A stretch of 64,000 nucleotides of DNA from Tetraselmis striata (lineage: Eukaryota; Chlorophyta; Chlorodendrophyceae; Chlorodendrales; Chlorodendraceae), in contig VCJN01001862.1 in NCBI GenBank assembly GCA_006384855.1, forward strand, positions 247,001 to 311,000, given 5' to 3'. The translations under genes were made by a program, and so were the position numbers. Positions within the stretch are counted from its first letter, which is position 1. Every line of letters begins with the position of its first letter. Shown piece by piece: positions 1 through 11,233 of this stretch. The notes below the pieces were generated by a model that was not told where the DNA came from, ran no database searches, and saw only the letters and a program-made list of their open reading frames with translations.

Positions 1-941
1 GTGCCAGGTCCACCAGGTCCAGCTCTGCCAAGCCAGAGTACGAGCCCGGCGCAGACTTGGCCGTCAGTGGCTGCGGCGAGTGGGAGGCCGACAGGTCGGG
101 CGCCAGCCTCAGGCTCCCGCTGCCCGAGCTCGACAGGCTGCTCGTCCCTGGGATGTCAAGCCTCCCCTGCTCCAGGCAGCAGTCGGGACGGGCTGACTGA
201 GACACCACGCCCCCCCTTGCTGTCGTCGAAATGCCACAGCTACATCAACATTGTCCACGGCAGTGCCTTCCACGTGCATCGCCGTCAACATGCAGACTGC
301 CATCCAGGCCACCATGAGCATGTTGCCCGCGACAACCCCCCCCCCCCCCCCCCGGGGGTGGGCGTGCATGCAGATGCTGCCTATATTCCAGCACACCGCC
401 CCCCTCTCCACCGCCCCCTCCTCTACTACCCTGCCCACCCCTACACCCATAAGTCGTCTTGACATAGCTGGATTGCCGAGAAGCAGTCCCCGATGCAGCC
501 CAAGGTAGCACCTGACCCTAACCGGAGGGGAAAACAAGGGCGGGAGGGGGGGACACACACCAGGCCAGCGGATCCCCCCGGCGGAGGTGGCGGAGGTCGG
601 CGGGGCAGGTTGCTGCCGCTTTTACTCAGTGGCTGCTGGCCACCCATAGCGCTCGGCGGCGGCGGGGGTGGCCTGGCGGGCAGGCCGGGACTGCTGCTGG
701 CGCCTGGGGGCGGCGGCGGCGAGCGCGCGGGCCAGGGCCCCGCGAGCTGGCCGGGGGAGCCGTACGCGGCAGCGGGCGACAGCGGCTGCTCGCCCGCCAG
801 TGGAGCCAAGCCTCTCGGCGAGGCCTCCGTCGACTGCCGGGCGGCTTGTTGCCGCATGCTCATGCCCGCCGCACCCGGCGGCGGCAGCGGCGCCCCTGAG
901 AACAGACCCTCGAAGGGGTCCCGAGGTTGCTGCTGGCTCAT
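1..941 (-). CDS. Partial proline-rich protein of unknown function, 5' end
   Basis: This is the start of a minus-strand gene that leaves the window at the left edge. I place the ATG at 941. Exon 1 (941-561, 127 codons, phase 0) begins MSQQQPRDPFEGLFSG and becomes rich in Pro, Ser, Gly and Ala with several PPPPPP runs; it ends at a GTGTGT donor. A second exon starts after a CAG at 166 and stays open to base 1, encoding a Ser/Leu/Gly/Asp-rich stretch (for example SLSSSGSGSLRLAPDLSA and a terminal LAELDLVDLA). The intron between (167-560) carries a poly(C) tract near 340-353. The two exons join in phase 0. No domain is recognisable; the composition suggests a disordered N-terminus such as those of trafficking adaptors or actin regulators, but that is only a guess. 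Confidence 0.5.
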
Positions 942-1707
942 CCCGCCCGCTACTCCGTTGGCCCGCTCCCCGCTTTCCTGCGACTCTCGATCGCGCCAAA
1001 GATTCCAAGCAGCCGCGCCAGGCGATATAAGGGACTGTGAAGCTCCCGGATTTTTCTGTCGCGGAGAGCAGCCACGCAGGCCTCCGGCTAGCAGCGGCAG
1101 CAAGGGCCGAGGTACAAGTGCGGCCGAGCGCGCGGTGGCGATGTGCCGGTGACGATGCCCCGCCTCGGCTGCCGCAAGATGTTCGTTCGTTCTGTTGCTG
1201 CCAAGATTCAAACGTCACTTGACCATACCGGTAGTCGCTAATCCTTACCGGTAGCGCTACAGGGCCAGTAATCAGGGCCAGGAGTGACTGCGGAATGCGG
1301 GCCGCTTTAAGCTTTCTATTTCGATCTTCCGGTATAGTACTGCTTTTAGCCGTGGATTTCTTACTGACCTTTTGTAATTCACACCAGTAGTCGCTAGTCC
1401 AGAGGCACCCATAACCTTGGTTAAAATCTGAAAAACCGAAGATTAACCTTGGTTTTTTGGTTAACCTTGGATAACCTTGGGTACAACCAAAACCAAGCCG
1501 CCCCGGCCCCCGGGGCCCTGGCAGAACCGCGTAAAGTCGGCTAGTCCCTACAGGTAGTCGCTACCTGTATCCCCATACCCTGCATGAGATATAAGGATTT
1601 CATCAGCGGAGAATTCCGCGTACCCAGGCCAGTGGAGCATCAGGAGCGCGATAATAATTATTTATTATTATGCACTGAGCGTAGGGGTTTGGTTACACTG
1701 GTTACCT
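942..1707. other. Non-coding; short AT-rich tandem repeats and GTAGTCGCTA motifs
   Basis: No convincing gene. Between about 1411 and 1490 the motif TTAACCTTGG or close variants recurs about five times. The motif GTAGTCGCTA occurs near 1231, 1386 and 1554; it reappears at about 12,924 and 59,810, so it belongs to a dispersed repeat family. The first 250 bases probably contain the promoter and 5' UTR of the minus-strand gene ending at 941. Confidence 0.4.
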
Positions 1708-2180
1708 CTTGTTATTACTAACAAGGAGTCTATGACTACTAAGGAAGCAGCCGTCACGCCCGGGGCTCTTGCAGCCCCTGAGCCCCCGCCCGAGGAGTTT
1801 TGGGGCCATCTTAGGGCACTAGGGCCCAAAACATGATGTAAGCAAGGGCTCCACAAGTGTTAGCTGACAAGTTTGGGGCCGGTGTCTCGAGCATGCACTG
1901 CGCTCTCTCCTGAGTTTGAGCGGGGCCAGCGTGACACCAGATTGACGCGATCCGCAATAATCTGGTGAACATCAGCACGGCACACCGGCCCCCAACCAGA
2001 CTTGTTTGCTAACATTGGGGCTTTGTTGCATAATGTTTTGGGCCCTAGTGCCTTAAGATGCCCCCCCCCCCCCCCCCCCCCCCCCAAAAAAACCTCCTTG
2101 GGGGGCTCAGGGGCTGCACGAGCCCCGGGCATGACGGCTTCTTCCATATTTGTCATAGACTCCTTTTTAGTAATAACAAG
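1708..2180. repeat. Long imperfect inverted repeat (foldback structure)
   Basis: The left arm (about 1708-1886) and right arm (about 1981-2180) are reverse complements along most of their length, with a spacer of roughly 95 nt. Matching blocks include CTTGTTATTACTAA, GGAGTCTATGAC, CCCGGGGCTC, GCAGCCCCTGAGCCCC and CACTAGGGCCCAAAACAT. The right arm is lengthened by about 35 cytosines followed by seven adenines (2050-2093). The right arm read on the minus strand is open for about 80 codons and the left arm read on the plus strand gives a similar peptide with stops, so the arms look like two inverted copies of a once-coding mobile-element fragment. Confidence 0.7.
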
Positions 2181-4090
2181 ATGTAGATCCCCAAGCCAAG
2201 CACCTGCCTGCAACCGGCTGCCATGCCCATGTATAAAGCCGTGTACGCCCGGGTACAATGTAACAATTACCTTTGCGGCAAACCTCTTCCTTGTCTCCGC
2301 TTAGCCTCAGTCTGGCTTAAAGCCTCTGGCTTAAAGCTTACACTTGCTGCTTTTGCATCCCTCGGGCACTCTTTTAGTCGACGCCATCGAGCCGTCGTTG
2401 CGTGGAGTTGGCTACATATTTCATCGTCCGCTTCTCCCGCCCACCATGCGCACGCCCCGCCGTGCGACGGTAGCCAACCGTTTTTCCCTCGTGGGCGGTC
2501 GCTGCTCCCCCGCCCGGCCGCCGCCCTACGGCCGGCGCGCAATAAGATATATATGTTGGCAATGTCGTGCATGTGCCCCCACCCCTTCCTTGAAATGTGT
2601 CTTACTAGTGTTTGGGGTTTCCCTCGTCGTCTACTTAGCAGGCGCGGTATACGGCGCAAATACGGTGCTAATATGTCCGGTGCTATGGTATATGTTGTAC
2701 CGCCCGAGGGGCCGCATCGACCCCGAAGCGCCTCGAAGAGCTGCATCGACATCGTACTCTCGTACGGCACCACCGTGTGCGGTTCCCGACGCAGCCATCC
2801 CGGGTAGCGCTGCTCCCACATTCTGCTTCGTCGTGTGCTTAAAAGCACCAGAGGACTTGTCTGTCCCCACCTTCCTTTGTCGCCGCGCCGCGACAGCCAC
2901 GCCCACTCTCCCCTCACTCGTTCGAATTCGCGGGTCTACCTCGTAGGTAGTTAGGCCATCCGGCCCCCTCCAAAAAGCTTGTAATACTGCCAAAGCATCT
3001 TTTCGGCAATGTGCGTGCTACCCCAGCCTGCCTTGAAGTATCCGATATTTAGGAGAAATCAACATTTCTACCGGAACTCCGCTGCAGTTAAAACAATACC
3101 TCCGCCGTCGCTCCAGATCAGCTAGCAACCCGCGGTGCCAACGTTGCACCACTTATTCATCCACCACGCACGAGCGGCAGCACACCGGCTCACGTATCGC
3201 GCATAGCCGTCGTATATTCGACCACCACGGCCAGGCCCGTTTGACACCGACATGTCTACCACTCCTCGTTGACAGCCGTGCCAAATGTTTTGCTCTCCTC
3301 AATTTCGTCATTCTCGCGAGCAGCACAATCATGGCTCTTGCTATCCAACATGCTTACTGTTATTCCGTTCCGCCGCACAACAATCTCCTACTGCTTTAAT
3401 TCGACGGGCGCGCGGTCGCCATTTGTCGATGCAGGCGGGGATACGTGGTGGATATATGTAGCCCTTGGGCCATTCCGACTGAATGACCTCCCCTCCGCCT
3501 CCTCCATTTTGAGTCCACCCCTCCGATTTGTTTGTAATGACCTTCTAGTACTTTATGTATTGTGACCCACTACATAAAGTACATTTTGAAAGTCATTTTG
3601 ACATGTGGCATGCACTTCAACAACAAGGGGATGCACAGCGATTCTCCCCGCCGATCCCAACTGCCTATGGCGGTAAGCTACGAATATGTGCGGAGGGGGT
3701 GGGAGAAAGCTGAGAGAACAAGCGTTGAATATTGCCCCAGCGACCCAAGCAAGACAAGGCACTCCGCAGAGCTGAGGGCTTCGTTGGGGAGGTTGTTGCA
3801 ATGTTGATTCTGGATACTAACCCTATTGAGAAACGTCCCGGCAACGCATCAAGGGCCGTGCGCTGCGCTGCGGTGGCGGCGGTTCCATCATTCCATCATT
3901 CCTTGTAATGAATTCTTGATTTTGCAACTATTTCAACGCGCAACGCATCGCCGCTTCCGCCGAGATATTGCCTCGCCAGCCCTTTGCACATGACCGACAG
4001 CATGCTCCCAACTCCGTTGAATGATGTATAAGCCAGTGACGCAGCGGCCGTGCGATGCGCTGCGGCGACGGCTTCAATATTGCTTTCGGA
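2181..4090. other. No gene recognised; one AT-rich hairpin
   Basis: Several open frames of 60-215 codons exist here, but they overlap on both strands, have no recognisable motif and look random. The only clear structure is a near-perfect inverted repeat at about 3536-3601 (AATGACCTTCTAGTACTTTATGTA against its complement, with an 8-9 nt loop). Confidence 0.4.
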
Positions 4091-4099
4091 GCATTTTCA

Positions 4100-5325
4100 C
4101 CGAACATCGTTCCCGGCGAGCATTCCGTGTGTGAGGGCCCTAGCCCGCCTCCCCCAAACTATTTGCATGTGCTGGTATGTATAGTCATATATATCGAGTT
4201 CCAGGGTGGGTCCGCGAACATACGCCAAGGGGGTGGGGAAAGGGGGGTGCACAAAACAAGTTGCGTTTGCGACGCCAGTTAACACTAAGGAGATCCAAGC
4301 GGTCGACCGTGCACGCACCCCATTCGGTCGTGAAGACTGGAAACGGAGCGGGTTAAACCGCATGTCGTCGCGATCGATTTCGCGACTGAGGCTTTCAGCC
4401 CAAATGCTACGTGCGGAGCTGATGTAGCGGACGGACATGTAGATGCCGTGCACATCCATCATGTACCAGGCAAAGCCTTGCGCAATCATGTCCCATAGGC
4501 GAAAAAGGGTTTTGCGCACTACATTTGCCATAAGGCGCGGGGATCGGGGAATGTAGGTCGATGAGCACGCGAACAACAACAAATTTGTCCTCGTGCCGCC
4601 GGATGCGATGATCCCGAAGCATTGACTCGACGGACTCAACAGCCAAGAACACGATGTTTGTCGCGATCGTTGTCGTACCAAAAGCCACGCGCCTCGTGAT
4701 GGACACTCGGCACGGCACCCCAGCCTTACGATGAACTGTACGTGCAAGTAACCGGCCTCAACGGTTTTGAAGATATGAGGCGACCGTTGTGTTGGCCGGG
4801 CACGCTCACCCACCATTGTTGATCCCGTTGGAGCCCGCGGCTGAATAGGACACGGCCGTACCACGAATCGCGCGATTTGAAAACGTTGTGGAGCTCGCAA
4901 AGGTAGAAGTGGGCGAGAGCTGTGATAGCGAGGTACAATAATTAACCTTTGCCCGCGAGACCAGCCAAGTCTCGAGGGGGCAGCCACCATCCCACCGAAG
5001 ATGACCCACGCGCTTCGCGTCGCGAGAGATGACAGTGAGTTTGGCAACCCGGGCACGCATTGACGGGATGCCGGTGAGATCGACTGCGCCAAATCCTAGG
5101 TGGATAGGTTTTTTCTTGGGCTCCTATAGACCCCTCTATGGTGGGGTTTCGCGGCATACCAAAGCCGTCGAGGTGACGTTGGATGTAGTCTCGTTGCCAA
5201 ATTGCATAAACTACCGAGCAAGGCAAGTAAGGGTGCCCGCCACTCGGCAGCGGCCCAGAAGTAGCGGAGAATCCCGAGTGTGGCACGCCTTGCGGCACCA
5301 TCTCCACCTCACGCGGTGGGCGATG
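4100..5325 (-). pseudogene. Decayed reverse transcriptase thumb / RNase H region (DIRS- or LTR-type)
   Basis: Read on the minus strand, short frames in three registers line up in order with the second half of a retroelement RT-RNase H protein. At the 5' side RDYIQRHLDGFGMPRNP matches the RT thumb. Next come VAKLTVISRDAKR, then FYLCELHNVF, RDQQWWVSVPGQHNGR and KTVEAGYLHV (the strand and aspartate region opening RNase H). Finally LWDM and SARSIWAESLSREIDRDD match the RNase H end, where the ADALSRE-type motif is typical. Frames change repeatedly and the key aspartates are partly lost, so it is a relic, not a gene. The family assignment (RT-RNase H) rests on motif order; the choice between DIRS and Ty3-like is uncertain. 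Confidence 0.65.
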
Positions 5326-5666
5326 TTAACGCCCCTAGGATCCGCACCCCACGGATTGCGGAAGGGGGCTGAGCGGGGTGGCCGCTTGTCACGGATCCTC
5401 GTCGGATTTCGCGACGACCGGGGAGCCCTACGGTAGGCTTTTTGAATAATGCTCGTAGTCCCGGTCGCGCTTGCTAGCGCCGCGAGGCAGTAGCCATGTA
5501 CGGGGGGCTGCTAGCAAGAATTAGTGCACGACGTCGGCCTTGAGTCGGCCTCTCCGAGATCCGGCCACGGGCGGGAAGGGGGTGTGTACGACTCGGACGG
5601 GGTAGCCTACTCGCGAGGGTTGTCCGACATGAAATTGTGCTCTCGTACTTCGGTGAGACCCGCCTA

Positions 5667-5674
5667 GTACGTAC
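5667..5674. repeat. Target-site duplication, left copy (GTACGTAC)
   Basis: Eight bases GTACGTAC lie directly before the left CAGGGTTGCC end of the hAT element. The identical octamer follows its right end at 10,027-10,034. Eight-bp duplications are the hallmark of hAT insertion. The octamer is itself palindromic. Confidence 0.9.
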
Positions 5675-5706
5675 CAGGGTTGCCATGAACCCCCCCCCCC
5701 CCCCCC

Positions 5707-5870
5707 TTAGAGGTATTCAGTTCAGCCTGAACTGAATTCATGCACTTCAGGCTGAATTCAGCTGAAGGGTCTTCAGGCTGAATTCAGGCTTGAATCAGGC
5801 CTGAATTCAGCCTGCAGACCCTCCAGTTCGGGTATTCAGGTATTCAGGCTGAATACCGTGCCTGAACCCC
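5707..5870. repeat. hAT subterminal repeats, left end
   Basis: At least six imperfect copies of the motif TTCAGGCTGAATTCAG and its reverse complement are packed just inside the left TIR, after a poly(C) tract (5690-5706). Confidence 0.8.
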
Positions 5871-5934
5871 CTCTCAAGGCTTGTACATATTGTGTATGGT
5901 GTGGGCATATCAGCGCCTATTCAGTCACTACTCC

Positions 5935-5986
5935 CTAGAGGCAGGCATGACAACACATGGACCTCCGAAGACATGCATATGGAGTA

Positions 5987-6041
<55 letters not shown>

Positions 6042-9000
6042 CATGCCGTTCCGCTGAGCAAGAGGTGGTCGGCGAGCCGGCGCGCCTTTGCGCCCCCCCC
6101 CCCCCCCCCACCCTCCAAGAGACAGTGGCCAATAAATTACTCAGTACTTGTAAAGAAATTGTTACATAACTTCGATGAAAAAACCCCGACCCTCCCGCCT
6201 TTGCAGGCTGCCGGTGTCTTGATAACTTCTTTACGATTCGATGGCTGCGCTGTCGTCCAGCAGTGACTGCACATACCCCGCACAGCTGATGCGGGCTTCC
6301 ACGGACGGTGTTGCTCGCCTCACTGTCCGCAGTGACCTCAGCAGAGGCGGAGTCCAGTAGCGGCGCGGCAGCCTCCTGGACCTCGCTCCGAATCTTGATA
6401 TCCGGCTTGACAGAGAGCCTATAACACTCCTTGCCAAGGTTGTACGAGAGAGCAGCGTTCACCTGTGCACCCAAGTCTACACCCTTGTGTATGAATACTT
6501 GAGTGGCCATATTCTCCACACCCATCTTATTCCGCAGGCTCTGCGTGACCAGGCTAGCGAGAGAGAACACACGCTCGCACTCTATCTGACTAGCAGGGAT
6601 TGCAAGCAACATACGTGCCAATTCCCAAACAACTGGGTACTTGGTGGCGTTCTCACGCCACCATCCTAGCACGTCACATGCCTCGTCCGGATTGGGCGCG
6701 GCGGTATCCTCGCAGAAGGCTGTCAACTCAATTTCTATCTGGGAAGCAAACAGCTGCCTAGTCTCCTCAGATGTGTCACCGTCATCATCAGGGGCACCGT
6801 CACCACTAGCATCATCATCACTATCGAGGTCACACAAGGCAACGCGGCGCTTGGTGGGGGCGGCCTCGGCACGCATCTGGGTGGATGCATTCTTCTTCTC
6901 TCGCTCCATGTGCAGCTTCAACTCCAGCAGTGTTGGCAACAACGCCTCCGTATTGTATCGCCTCATTAGTGCCTTGCTCCTGCGGCGGCGCGCTCTCTCT
7001 TCCTCGTCACGGGCAGCCAACACAAAAATGTCCCCAAGACAGAAGCGGGGGTCCACTTGCGTTGCTAGTACCTCATGTCGGCGGTCATGGTCGAAGGTCC
7101 TGAAGGGCGCCATCATGTTGTTCACCTCACTCAGAATGGGGTCGATCATGGCATCGCTCTGTGTCTTCAGATCACTGTTGAACCTGTATGCATACCCACA
7201 GGTGCTGCTAAGATTATTGTAGACAAGCAAAGATCAGGCAGGAGAGGGCGCGGGGCGTACTGCTCATCACCATCATCGTCCTCATCAGCTCTGCCGGGGC
7301 GGGTGGCAGAGATGGCCACAGATTGGTTGCGGATCTCAGTGTATTTGGCCTCCAGCTTGGCGATGGAGTACAAAGCGTCGGACAACAGCCAATGGGAACC
7401 GTTGCTCTGTGCCAGCTTGACGAGTTTGCAGGGGTGGGACAGCACATTCTCCATGGCCGCTGCCACAGACCATTCCGCGTGGGTGGGCTGCCGCTCTCGC
7501 AAGTTTGTGATGGCGGTCTGCAGCATTGTGCCATACAAGTGGTCCACCACAGCACGTGCCGTGATAAGGCTCCTCAGCATGCTCCATGTCTGACGTGCAT
7601 ATGCACGCAATACACATGTCAGTATGTTGTATTGCACCACGAAAGGGCATGCACATCAATTCAGGAGAAATACAATACAGCACGGCATGTTGTGTCACTT
7701 ACGCTGGTGGAGCGCGTCTTCACTGGTGTGATGAACTTGACAGCCTTCACCCGCATCTCACGGCATGCGAGGACCAGCGCATGCCAGCCCTTGGAAGACT
7801 TCTTGGTCCAGGTGATGCAAGATTTTAAGCTTATTCATAATCTTGCTCAATGTGAAACTCTGCCGCACATATACATCCAACACACATATGGCAGTCAGTA
7901 GATAGTGGAGTTGGGCATGACTACAACATCATATGCATGGGATGCCAATGCAGAGTGGAGGGAAGGCGCACCGATACGGATGTCGCCGCTGCTGCTTTCA
8001 CAGCAGCATTGCATGCTCCGTTGATTTTGTGCGCGAAGAACGATGTCAGAAAGGGGGAGGCCAGGTCTAAGGCAACACAGTGAATCATGCCAGCCAGCAC
8101 ACGAGAGGCGGTGGCGAGGTTTGCGCCACCATCCTTCACGATAGCTACGACCCGATGGGAGAGGTCGAACTCTGCCAACACGGGTCTCATCTTGTCCGCA
8201 ATGGCCTCGCCAGAGGTGCTGTCGGCGCAGGAGAGGATGCCGATGTGGTTGTGGTGCCACACCCAACCCGATGATATGAAGTGAATATCCACAGACAGAT
8301 TATCTTCCGTTTTGCGGGACATCCACAAGTCAAAAGTGAGAGCCACTCCACGCACACCTTTCAGTAGGCCTTTCAGCCAGTTGCTGGCCTCTTTCAGCTC
8401 CGGCAGTAGCTGCGATGTCAGTTTCGCCCGAGAGGGCAGAGGCAGCGACGAATCGAGGAACCATATGAAAGCCTTGAATATTGGGTTGGCGACGATGCTG
8501 AATGGCAGCCTGCGAAAGACGATGAGCAAGCACAGCAGCCGCCAGAAGAAAATCACTCGCTTGTCGTCGTGGGGGCGCTTCTTCGTCGACATGAAGTGCG
8601 ACCCGACAGTGTGTTTCGTGGCGGTGGTGGTATTGCTGGGGTCTCCAGAGGAAGCTATCGCCGCGCTCCTCTTGGAGGAGGTTTTGTTGGCGTCGGGATC
8701 GCTGAGACAATAATGTGTCACCTGTACCGCGAAAATCATAATGACATATGTCAGTCGCAGCGCCACTACTAGGCCGAGCTTGCGTGCGGACAAGCAAAAA
8801 GACGATAAGGGGCAAGCGGGGATGTGAGGCGGACCTTGCGGAGGTCTTCCTCATGATAATGTTCCACGTGGTATTTCAAGGACGTGTTGCCGTGATCGGG
8901 CTTGTAATCGAACGTGTGCTTGGCCTCGCGGCCCAGCTTATCTTTAGGAACGGGGGGGGGGGGGGGGGGGCAGAACGCGGCATCGGCGTCGTGCGCCGCA

Positions 9001-9500
9001 GTTCCCTCGTCCCCGTCTGGTGGAGGCGGGTACATCGGATGTAGCTGCCCACACTTGGCAGCGTAGCAGACGAAACATGTGACGCGGGTGGCGGCGTTAA
9101 CGATGCTATGCTCGTCCTCCTCGTTGTCAGGGTTGGGAGGGGATTCGGGCACGAAGAACGACCATACAGGTTTCGTCTTATTAGTGAGGCCCCAAGTGGC
9201 TTTCAAGTTTCTCACGAGCATATCGGTGCGCTGTTTCAAGTGTGATGGTTCCTCCTTGGCTGCTTGCTCGTCGTCATCGTCAAGTTCTATCGGTGGTTCA
9301 GCGCTGGCACTGTCGGGCCAAGCGGACTGCGACGAGTCGCCAACGCTACGGCGGTTCGTTTGGCGGGATGGGCCGGGGCGCGAGCCTGGTGGCGGCAGCG
9401 GCATGCTCTCTTCGTTGCCGGCGGCCTGCATGTCGACTTCGGCCTCCGCAGCGCCGGCGTAAGGTTCGGCGGCCTCCGAGGCGACCTGCGCGGCTTCCAT
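5935..9500 (-). CDS. hAT transposase with N-terminal BED zinc finger
   Basis: The transposase cuts and pastes the surrounding element in the nucleus. Suggested exons (minus): 9500-8835, 8721-7978, 7801-7703, 7589-about 7225, then from about 7182. ATG at 9500 gives MEAAQVASEAAEP. A BED finger is formed by CFVCYAAKCG and SLKYHVEHYHEE. The catalytic core shows LTFDLWMSR (first Asp) and VVAIVKDGGANLA (second Asp); KSSKGWHALVLACREMR and AVVDHLYG follow. The C-terminal hAT dimerisation region carries LLAIPASQIECERVFSLAS. The first four exons join in phase 0; the fourth junction needs a weak donor (TT|GTCTAC). The last frame stays open to 5935, through (CA)n, so the true stop is unclear; a TGTAA on the minus strand at 6162-6166 suggests an end near 6.2 kb. 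A 20-G tract at 8951-8970 is read as a proline run. Confidence 0.8.
6001..6039. repeat. (GT)n microsatellite
   Basis: About 20 uninterrupted TG units preceded by (AT)n, inside the hAT element downstream of the dimerisation coding region. Confidence 0.95.
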
Positions 9501-10026
9501 AGTCAGCTTGGGGGGGGGGGGTGGGGTGGCTGAGCGTTGAGTTGAGAGTTGAGTAGCTTGAGAGTGGAGAGTGTAGTGATGTAATCGTGCGCGGCCATTT
9601 TGGTGATGCTGTTTTCCGTATTCCTTGCTTGGCGGCGGGCGCCAGCCTGCGTTGCCGCCCCACCAAGGAATACAGCACGTGCATGATGACGCATTATAGA
9701 AAGTGAGAACACCGTTCAACACTGCGCAATATACTATTGGAGCACCTCCATGTACTATATGCCACATATGTGGGCCGCCCTGGTACGGATGCAGTCACAT
9801 GCGACTCCTGGGGCGCTTACAATACAATTTCTTTGCGGATTCGGACATATAAGAGCGAATGGATTCTCTTGCTAGCCGCTACGCTCAAAACCCGTACGTT
9901 TAGAGGGACTTCAGGTAGGGGGTATTCATGCCATTTTCGCTAGGTATTCAGCCTGAACTGAATTCAGCTGAAGTCGGGACTTCAGCCTGAAGTGGCCTGA
10001 ACTGAAGCCCCTTTAGGGCAGCCCTG

Positions 10027-10034
10027 GTACGTAC
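10027..10034. repeat. Target-site duplication, right copy (GTACGTAC)
   Basis: Identical to 5667-5674 and immediately outside the right TIR of the hAT element. Another GTAC-rich base run follows, so the pre-insertion site was probably TAGTACGTACGTGG-like. Confidence 0.9.
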
Positions 10035-10868
10035 GTGGGGCGTTACAATACTTGGCACAGCCTTGCACGGTCACGGTTGTAATTAACCCAGCCGTGCCCG
10101 GGCCCCAGGAAGCCGCCCTCGGGCGGTGGCCTCCGCATGAGCGTGGGCATGTGGCTGCTGCGCGTCGGGCGATCCGGCATTGATGTGTTGTACGAGATTA
10201 ACGTGCATGCGGCGAGCGGTCTGTGTGTGCGTATGTGTGTGTGTGTGTGTGCGTGTGTGTGTGTGTGTGTGGGGGGGGGGGGGGTTAACGGGGTTCCTCG
10301 CCTTCACCTCCAAACTCCGGGGACGTCCGGGGACAACGCTTGCAACAACTACAGGCGGGGGTTGATCTCGGCAGCTCGACGGCCGAGCGTCTTAGCCGTT
10401 TGGCCGTGGCCGGATCGCTTGAGCATGCTGCGACGTTAGGGGGACGATAAACGGCGGGAACATGAGCATCCGTCGTATACGGCGACAACGTGCTCACGGG
10501 TTTCTGAGGCGGGGCTAGCGCGTAAATGTTGGCGCCCATGTACGAGCGTACACCCCCGTATGATTCGCGTGTAGTGTATCCACTGATGCAAAATCAATAC
10601 ATGTATTACATCATGGCCACGTGGTCTACATAGTTCCGCCGTACGCTTGCTTGAATTAGTGGACCCTTTATTGCGGGTCGGTCAAACGCGGCGGGCCCTT
10701 CATTGATGCGGGGTAAGACAGCTTGTTAAGACGAATAAAATTTCATCTAGCTGTTACAAATTTCAAATTCCAAATACCGAACGAGCGAGAAATGGAAGAA
10801 AATCGTCCATGTAGGACAGCATGCGAAGCCTTCTAAAGCGGCGCCCAATTACCGGCTTCCATGTGCCT
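10035..10868. other. No gene recognised; (GT)n and poly(G) tract
   Basis: Contains a (GT)n tract at about 10,219-10,269 running straight into about 14 G (10,269-10,284). No coding signal that I can support. Confidence 0.4.
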
Positions 10869-11233
10869 CTAGCGGGCGGTTACGCCGGATAACACGGGAA
10901 AGCACGTTGGTGACATGCATGGCACTAGTAGAAGGAAAATGACCATACCATATGGGGAGGCCAGTAAGCCGGTACAAGGTCCCGCGGTAAGAACAGTGAA
11001 AATGTCTATCTCTTTGGGAGCGATTCCAACAACATCGTAGAACCCTTCTTGCATATTGATTTGCAACATGCGATCACTGGGGCGCGCAGGATGCATGAAT
11101 TGCGCAAATGCAAAAATAGTTCGAACGAAACATCCCTAGTTTCGCCGTAGCGGTTAATGGAACGAATGTCAATGATGATGAGCTCCATTTCTATCCGTTT
11201 CAATAACCAGGGAAGAGCAACCGTAACATCCAT
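10869..11233 (-). pseudogene. Decayed reverse transcriptase fingers/palm fragment
   Basis: On the minus strand, LIIIDIRSINRYGETRDV matches the RT finger strand (family form LI.DLR..NRY). About 110 bases further on, in another frame, MQEGFYDVVGIAPKEIDIFTV matches the palm block around the first catalytic aspartate (form D.Q.GFY..GI.P.DRD.FTV), and TGL.ASPYGM resembles the GLP.GW block. The catalytic Asp in front of QEGFY is replaced (IN in place of D), and the frame shifts between the blocks, so the fragment is dead. It has the same strand and the correct N-to-C order relative to the thumb/RNase H relic at 4.1-5.3 kb on the other side of the hAT insertion. Confidence 0.6.

Larger units (their letters stand above)
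5675..10026 (-). mobile_element. Complete hAT-family DNA transposon (4,352 bp)
   Basis: The element starts CAGGGTTGCC (5675-5684) and ends GGCAGCCCTG (10,017-10,026), which are terminal inverted repeats matching at 9 of 10 positions, flanked by perfect 8-bp direct repeats GTACGTAC. Subterminal blocks at both ends (about 5707-5870 and 9936-10,012) carry many copies of TTCAGGCTGAATTCAG-like sequence in both orientations, as expected for transposase binding regions. Inside lies a minus-strand BED-finger transposase gene. The intact duplication and largely open exons suggest a fairly recent insertion. It sits between two minus-strand RT relics (4.1-5.3 and 10.9-11.2 kb). Confidence 0.9.

Noticed and set aside
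441-1211. Longer start upstream of ATG 941 for the left-edge gene
   Set aside because: The extension past 941 has no sensible composition and likely covers 5' UTR and promoter.
2223-2993. Overlapping 120-216 codon frames on both strands
   Set aside because: No domain, no splice context, and frames overlap each other; GC-rich DNA yields such frames by chance.
4097-5092. 331-codon minus-strand open frame as an intact gene
   Set aside because: Only pieces of it match RT/RNase H and the matching pieces jump between frames, so it is a relic.
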